Assembly (NCBI GenBank): GCA_902778925.1
Contig: CACYZN010000001.1
Location: 1 to 64,000, forward strand
DNA: 64,000 bases
Reading direction: 5' to 3'
From: an uncultured Bacteroidota bacterium
GTDB lineage: Bacteria > Bacteroidota > Bacteroidia > Bacteroidales > P3
Positions 59,985 to 64,000 of the stretch are shown here, in pieces. The notes under the pieces are model-generated. The model saw nothing but the letters and a program-made list of their open reading frames with translations. It did no database searches and was not told where the DNA came from. The translations under genes and the position numbers were made by a program. The number at the start of each line of letters is the position of its first letter. The first letter of the stretch is position 1.

Positions 59985-62900
59985 ATGAAACAACGAAAAC
60001 TATTTTTTGCACTTTTAGTGACATTCCTCGTCATGCCGACAGTTGTCAACGCTGCCGCATTCTCAGCAGTAGCACCGAGCGGACAAACGCTGTACTACAC
60101 CATTCGCAACGGAGAAGCGTGGGTCTGTTTCCCATCGTCGACCTCGAACACTTACTGGGGATCCTGGACGAAACCGACAGGAGATCTCGTTATCCCTTCG
60201 GTTGTCAGCAACGGTGATATTACCTACGATGTGACAGGAATCTGGAGCTATGCCTTTTATGAATGCGATGGATTGACATCGGTAAGTATACCGTCATCTG
60301 TGACCACCATTGGGCAAATGGCATTCGGCAAATGCTGGGGAATAACAAATCTTATAGTGCCAGCGACAGTGACAGCAATATACAGCGGTGCCTTTACCCA
60401 AATGAAATCAGTGAGCTACGACGGTTCTGCAACAGGCTCACCATGGGGAGCCATCAATCTGAACAGCTATTATGAAGATGGGCTTTACTACACCAGCAGC
60501 AGCAAAGACAGTCTGGTTGCAGCCGATGCGTCGCTGTCGGCAGTTGTAGTACCAAACGAGGTGAAATATATAGGCCAATATGCATTCTATGGATGCGAAA
60601 ACATGACATCGGTACAACTAGGAAGTAACTTGAACACGATAGCGGCCAATGCATTCAGTGAATGTGTAAGCTTGAGCACGATAAACCTGCCCGACTCACT
60701 CAAAAGCATTGGAAGCAACGCATTCAAGGACTGCTACAGCATTGCAAACATTATTATTCCGGAATCGGTAGAGTCGCTGCAAAGTGGATGCTTCGCCAAC
60801 TGCTTAAGCCTTACAACAGTCTATTTCAATGCAGAGCATTGCTCTGGGGTGGAAGGAGTGTTCACCGGCTGCGGAAGTATAACAGAGGTTATTATCGGGG
60901 ATGGCGTAAAAGAGATTCCGGATTATCTATGCAAAGGCATGGGGGGTCTGACGACTGTGATTATCCCCCCCTCGGTAACATCAATAGGGGTGTCTGCATT
61001 CCAGAACTGTGCCAATCTATCATCCGTGGGCTTCTCAAATGGATTGAAAACCATTGGCAATTCTGCCTTTGAAGGTTGCAGTACCCTTTATGCCATAAAC
61101 ATACCAAACTCCGTAACAAACATAGGAGCGAGTGCTTTTAAGAACTGTTCGTCGCTAAACGAAGTCGTCTTGTCAGACTCACTGTGTTTTATAGCTGAGT
61201 CTCTCTTTTTCCAATGCAATCTGTCGTCTGGCATAGTACTTCCCGAGTCAATTGTAAACATTGCCCATTTCGCATTCTATGGCACAAACTTGCCCCAACT
61301 GATAATACCTGATGCTGTATCAAATATAGATTACTATGCATTCGCTTATTGCTATAGTTTGACAAAAGCAATCATCGGCAATAGTGTGTCGGCATTAGGG
61401 GAGTCTGTCTTTGAATCATCCTACAATTTAAATTCCGTAATATTCAAGCGTAGTGTTCCCCCAAGCATTATCCAGAGCCATCCTCCATTCACCAACTGTC
61501 AGCCAACAATCTATATCCCATGTGGAACACAAAACAGTTATCTCGGCCGCTGGGGAATCAACTATTCTTTTCAAGAGGCCTTGGGGTTCAGTTTTACGGC
61601 CAACGCAGAAAGCAATGGGTATGTAGACTACAGCAACTATGTAGCATGTGATTCTACAGTTACAGTATCTGCATCGTCCGATTATGGCTATGTGTTCTCA
61701 CATTGGAGCGATGGAGACTACAGCAGTAGCAGAACACTGCACTTGGAGGGCGACAGCTCAATAACGGCCTACTTCTCAAAGCAGGAGTTCTATATATCAG
61801 GCCTCGTCGAAGAAAGCGACATGGGATATGTGCTTGGTAATGGCTATGTAAGTTACCTCGACACCGCGACCCTGGTTGCCGTGGCCAACCACGGTTACCA
61901 TTTCGAAAGATGGTACAAAATAAACAATACCGGATACTATGGTAATAGTATCGTGACCATATCATACGACGATACACTACGGGTCAAGGCTACTGAGTCA
62001 CAGACCTATTATGCCAGCTTCCTGCCCGACATATACACCATATCCCTTGTGTCTGACAATACTACGGGGTCTGGTTCCTGCTCTGGAGATGGGGAATATG
62101 AATACCCCACTACGGTGGCAATAATGAGCACTCCCGACTATGGCTACCGCTTCTCGCATTGGAACGACGGCGACACCAACAACCCCCGGGTAATTGCCTT
62201 GACACAGGACACGCTGTTCACCGCATATTATACCAAAGATACCTTTGCCGTGTATATCACCTACGACAGCACCAAAGGAACTATCGCAGGAGACACCGCC
62301 GTAGCATACGGCGACAGCGCCACACTGTCTGCCACACCTCACTATGGCTACCACTTCTCGCATTGGAATATATATCGCTATCAAGGCACTCAGCTGATGG
62401 CTATTGACATGGTCGAAGACAGCACCGCCATGGTTCAGGCCCTAGGCAATATCGCAATAGAGGCTGTTTTCGACAGGGAACTCTTCGAAGTCTCACTGCT
62501 CCCGAACATAGATGGAAGAGGATTGGCCGATACAGTCTTCGAATACTATATGCTGGAGACCATGATAGAGGCCGTGCCCAACTACGGCTACCACTTCTCT
62601 CACTGGGGCGACGGCGACAGCACTAATCCGCGTCTGATTGTCGTCACAAGCGACACATCGTTTACCGCAGTGTACGAACCGGACTTATTTACACTAACCC
62701 TTTCCAGTTTCGACAACTCTTTAGGGACGGTCGTAGGTGCAGGCACATACAGCTATGGCGACACCGTGGAAATCGTGGCCATTCCTGCCGAGCACTATCA
62801 CTTAGCCTACTGGCTCAGCTCTGGATACACCTATAGCTACTACTACGACAATCCACAGTCGGTTGTTATCACCCGGGACATGACACTACAAGCTTACTTC

Positions 62901-63578
62901 GACATCAACACCTACACAGTTTCGGCGCAGGTCGACGATGTGGCCCATGGCACCGTAGCTGGCAGTGGCACCTATACCTATCCCTCGGCAGCCACTCTTA
63001 CAGCCACCGCCTACAGTGGCTATCACTTCTCGCACTGGAGCAACGGCATGCTCAACAACCCATACACATTGGCGGTAACACGAGATACCTCCATAACGGC
63101 TATCTTCATTGCCACCGGCGAACGATACCAAGACACCATCACTGTGTACGACACTGTGGTTGTTCACGACACTGTGGAATATAATATTGAGTACAGGGAC
63201 AGCGTGCAGTACAACATCGTCGTGGTCGACAGCACGGTGTACAATATAATACAGAGCGACTCGGTGGTGTACTACTACGACACGCTGTGCGCCACCCACG
63301 ACACCATAGTCGTGACCGTGCACGACACCATCTACCTGACAGACCCGACGGGCATCGACGACCGTAGCGCCATGGTGATAAGCATCGGCGTCGAGGGCCG
63401 CAGCATCGCCGTGGGCGGCGTCGAGGGCCACAAGGTGCAGCTGTACGACAGCGTGGGGCGGCTCGTGGCCACCCGTAGAAGCTTGTACGACAGGGTTGTG
63501 TTCGAAGCGCCCACATCGGGCACCTATGTGGTGCTGGTGGACGGTGTGGCGGCACGTAAAGCAGTGGTGGTGAGGTAG
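59985..63578 (+). CDS. BspA-type leucine-rich repeat surface protein with WSDGD-type repeats and T9SS-like C-terminal domain
   Basis: The 1,197-residue protein has a signal peptide (1-24; ATG 59985 chosen for it). Residues about 75-500 are BspA/TpLRR repeats with the pattern IGxxAFxxCxxLxxVxIPxSV. Residues about 525-1040 hold seven repeats of the InlB B-repeat type, each around YGYHFSHWxDGD followed by a DTxxxAxF strand. A linker of about 60 residues rich in D, T, V and Y then precedes a final 75-residue domain (VQLYDSVGRLVATRR, then GTYVVLVDGVAARKAVVVR), which matches the type A T9SS signal but lacks the usual SPNP motif. Adhesion is the likely role. Confidence 0.85.
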   Translation: MKQRKLFFALLVTFLVMPTVVNAAAFSAVAPSGQTLYYTIRNGEAWVCFPSSTSNTYWGSWTKPTGDLVIPSVVSNGDITYDVTGIWSYAFYECDGLTSVSIPSSVTTIGQMAFGKCWGITNLIVPATVTAIYSGAFTQMKSVSYDGSATGSPWGAINLNSYYEDGLYYTSSSKDSLVAADASLSAVVVPNEVKYIGQYAFYGCENMTSVQLGSNLNTIAANAFSECVSLSTINLPDSLKSIGSNAFKDCYSIANIIIPESVESLQSGCFANCLSLTTVYFNAEHCSGVEGVFTGCGSITEVIIGDGVKEIPDYLCKGMGGLTTVIIPPSVTSIGVSAFQNCANLSSVGFSNGLKTIGNSAFEGCSTLYAINIPNSVTNIGASAFKNCSSLNEVVLSDSLCFIAESLFFQCNLSSGIVLPESIVNIAHFAFYGTNLPQLIIPDAVSNIDYYAFAYCYSLTKAIIGNSVSALGESVFESSYNLNSVIFKRSVPPSIIQSHPPFTNCQPTIYIPCGTQNSYLGRWGINYSFQEALGFSFTANAESNGYVDYSNYVACDSTVTVSASSDYGYVFSHWSDGDYSSSRTLHLEGDSSITAYFSKQEFYISGLVEESDMGYVLGNGYVSYLDTATLVAVANHGYHFERWYKINNTGYYGNSIVTISYDDTLRVKATESQTYYASFLPDIYTISLVSDNTTGSGSCSGDGEYEYPTTVAIMSTPDYGYRFSHWNDGDTNNPRVIALTQDTLFTAYYTKDTFAVYITYDSTKGTIAGDTAVAYGDSATLSATPHYGYHFSHWNIYRYQGTQLMAIDMVEDSTAMVQALGNIAIEAVFDRELFEVSLLPNIDGRGLADTVFEYYMLETMIEAVPNYGYHFSHWGDGDSTNPRLIVVTSDTSFTAVYEPDLFTLTLSSFDNSLGTVVGAGTYSYGDTVEIVAIPAEHYHLAYWLSSGYTYSYYYDNPQSVVITRDMTLQAYFDINTYTVSAQVDDVAHGTVAGSGTYTYPSAATLTATAYSGYHFSHWSNGMLNNPYTLAVTRDTSITAIFIATGERYQDTITVYDTVVVHDTVEYNIEYRDSVQYNIVVVDSTVYNIIQSDSVVYYYDTLCATHDTIVVTVHDTIYLTDPTGIDDRSAMVISIGVEGRSIAVGGVEGHKVQLYDSVGRLVATRRSLYDRVVFEAPTSGTYVVLVDGVAARKAVVVR

Positions 63579-63650
63579 AGCAACCGGCTGATTATACACA
63601 CTTTATTGGTAGGCGGTGAATATTTTTGCCGCCTATTTCCAAAATGTTTG

Positions 63651-63658
63651 TATCTTTG
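63651..63658 (+). promoter_or_regulatory. TAnnTTTG promoter box of the small membrane protein and efp
   Basis: TATCTTTG followed by GCAG lies 20 bp before ATG 63679; TTTG at 63625-63628 is 22 bp further upstream. Confidence 0.65.
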
Positions 63659-63678
63659 CAGCCTCAAATCTCATCAAA

Positions 63679-63942
63679 ATGAGCCACAAAACCGCCATTA
63701 AGGTATATGAAATTGCCTCGTATGTGCTGATACTCGGCGCCACCGCCATCTACTTCCTGATGAAGTCGCAGGGTGTGGCGCTTACGATGCTGGTGCTGGC
63801 GCTGGCCATCTTCTGCCGCTGGATGATGGACCGCCACCGCTACCGCGCCTGCGAGGAGGAGAACGACCAGCTGCGCGACGACCTGAGGCGGCTGACCCTG
63901 CTGCTGGCAGAAGAGAAGAAGAAGAACAATAGTAACAAATAA
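63679..63942 (+). CDS. Small membrane protein with coiled-coil tail
   Basis: The 87-residue protein has two hydrophobic helices (about 10-30 and 33-48) and a charged C-terminal helix (ACEEENDQLRDDLRRLTLLLAEEKKKN) likely to form a coiled coil in the cytoplasm. The ATG is chosen because a promoter box lies just before it; an upstream in-frame ATG (63616) would put the box inside the gene. I recognise no family. efp follows 15 bases later in the same operon. Confidence 0.7.
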   Translation: MSHKTAIKVYEIASYVLILGATAIYFLMKSQGVALTMLVLALAIFCRWMMDRHRYRACEEENDQLRDDLRRLTLLLAEEKKKNNSNK

Positions 63943-63957
63943 AACATCAAGTATTTT

Positions 63958-64000
63958 ATGGCAACAACCACCGACATCAAAAACGGCCTGTGCATTAATT
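63958..64000 (+). CDS. efp: Elongation factor P (5' end only)
   Basis: The first 14 residues, MATTTDIKNGLCIN, match the start of Bacteroidota EF-P, which relieves ribosome stalling at polyproline. The gene runs out of the window. Confidence 0.75.
   Translation, partial: MATTTDIKNGLCIN

Overview
This 64 kb window is chromosomal DNA from a high-GC member of the Bacteroidales (Bacteroidota), probably an uncultured host-associated lineage. The evidence is a TAnnTTTG-type promoter box upstream of many genes, two very large surface proteins with type IX secretion (T9SS) C-terminal domains, BspA-type leucine-rich repeats, an S46 dipeptidyl peptidase, a GldA-like ATPase, a DUF6266 protein, a HYC_CC_PP-like protein, and class-typical RpoB, RpoC and LptD proteins. 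There are no rRNA genes, CRISPR arrays, insertion sequences or phage genes.

Layout. 1-3.4 kb: the tail of a DUF4143-type ATPase, an AraC regulator, a POT peptide transporter and a Sua5/TsaC-like protein. 3.7-10.0 kb: a four-gene operon for an outer-membrane barrel, an imelysin lipoprotein, a DUF1111-type di-haem cytochrome and a ResB/CcsA cytochrome c maturation fusion. This looks like a self-contained iron or redox module that carries its own haem-attachment machinery. 10.3-12.5 kb: an S46 peptidase of predicted DPP11 (Asp/Glu) specificity. 12.6-16.3 kb (minus): amidase, gldA-like, pyrF and a membrane protein in one operon. 16.4-19.3 kb: lptD and a MerR-like regulator. 19.6-25.9 kb: a 2,100-residue T9SS cargo made of three super-repeats.

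26.4-40.0 kb is the core information-processing block: tRNA-Thr, Tyr, Gly, Thr, then tuf, tRNA-Trp, secE, nusG, rplK, rplA, rplJ, rplL, rpoB and rpoC. The tRNA/tuf order matches the thrU-tyrU-glyT-thrT-tufB block of E. coli. 40.3-45.0 kb: DUF3467, a phosphopantetheinyl transferase, acpP, fabF, rnc, a small lipoprotein and manA. The transferase, ACP and KAS II make a fatty-acid set. 45.0-47.7 kb (minus): a copper-type set of a Cys-rich exported protein, a TonB-dependent receptor and an HMA protein. 47.8-56.5 kb: a C69 dipeptidase, a Y-family polymerase with a YolD-like partner, a U32 protein, a membrane protein, rsmA and a TPR protein. 56.6-64 kb: two tandem tRNA-Lys genes, DUF6266, marC, cdd, a BspA-LRR/T9SS protein, a small membrane protein and the start of efp.

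The most unexplained signal is a set of seven intergenic elements built from 11-bp tandem units. They are at about 3.5, 10.0, 19.3, 26.0, 40.1, 51.3 and 58.1 kb. Several fold into long hairpins, most share the skeleton NNTNNGTATNN with different surrounding bases, and all lie upstream of a gene start, most of them ahead of a recognisable promoter box. Two copies, 39 kb apart, are identical over 95 bp. I do not know a named element that fits.
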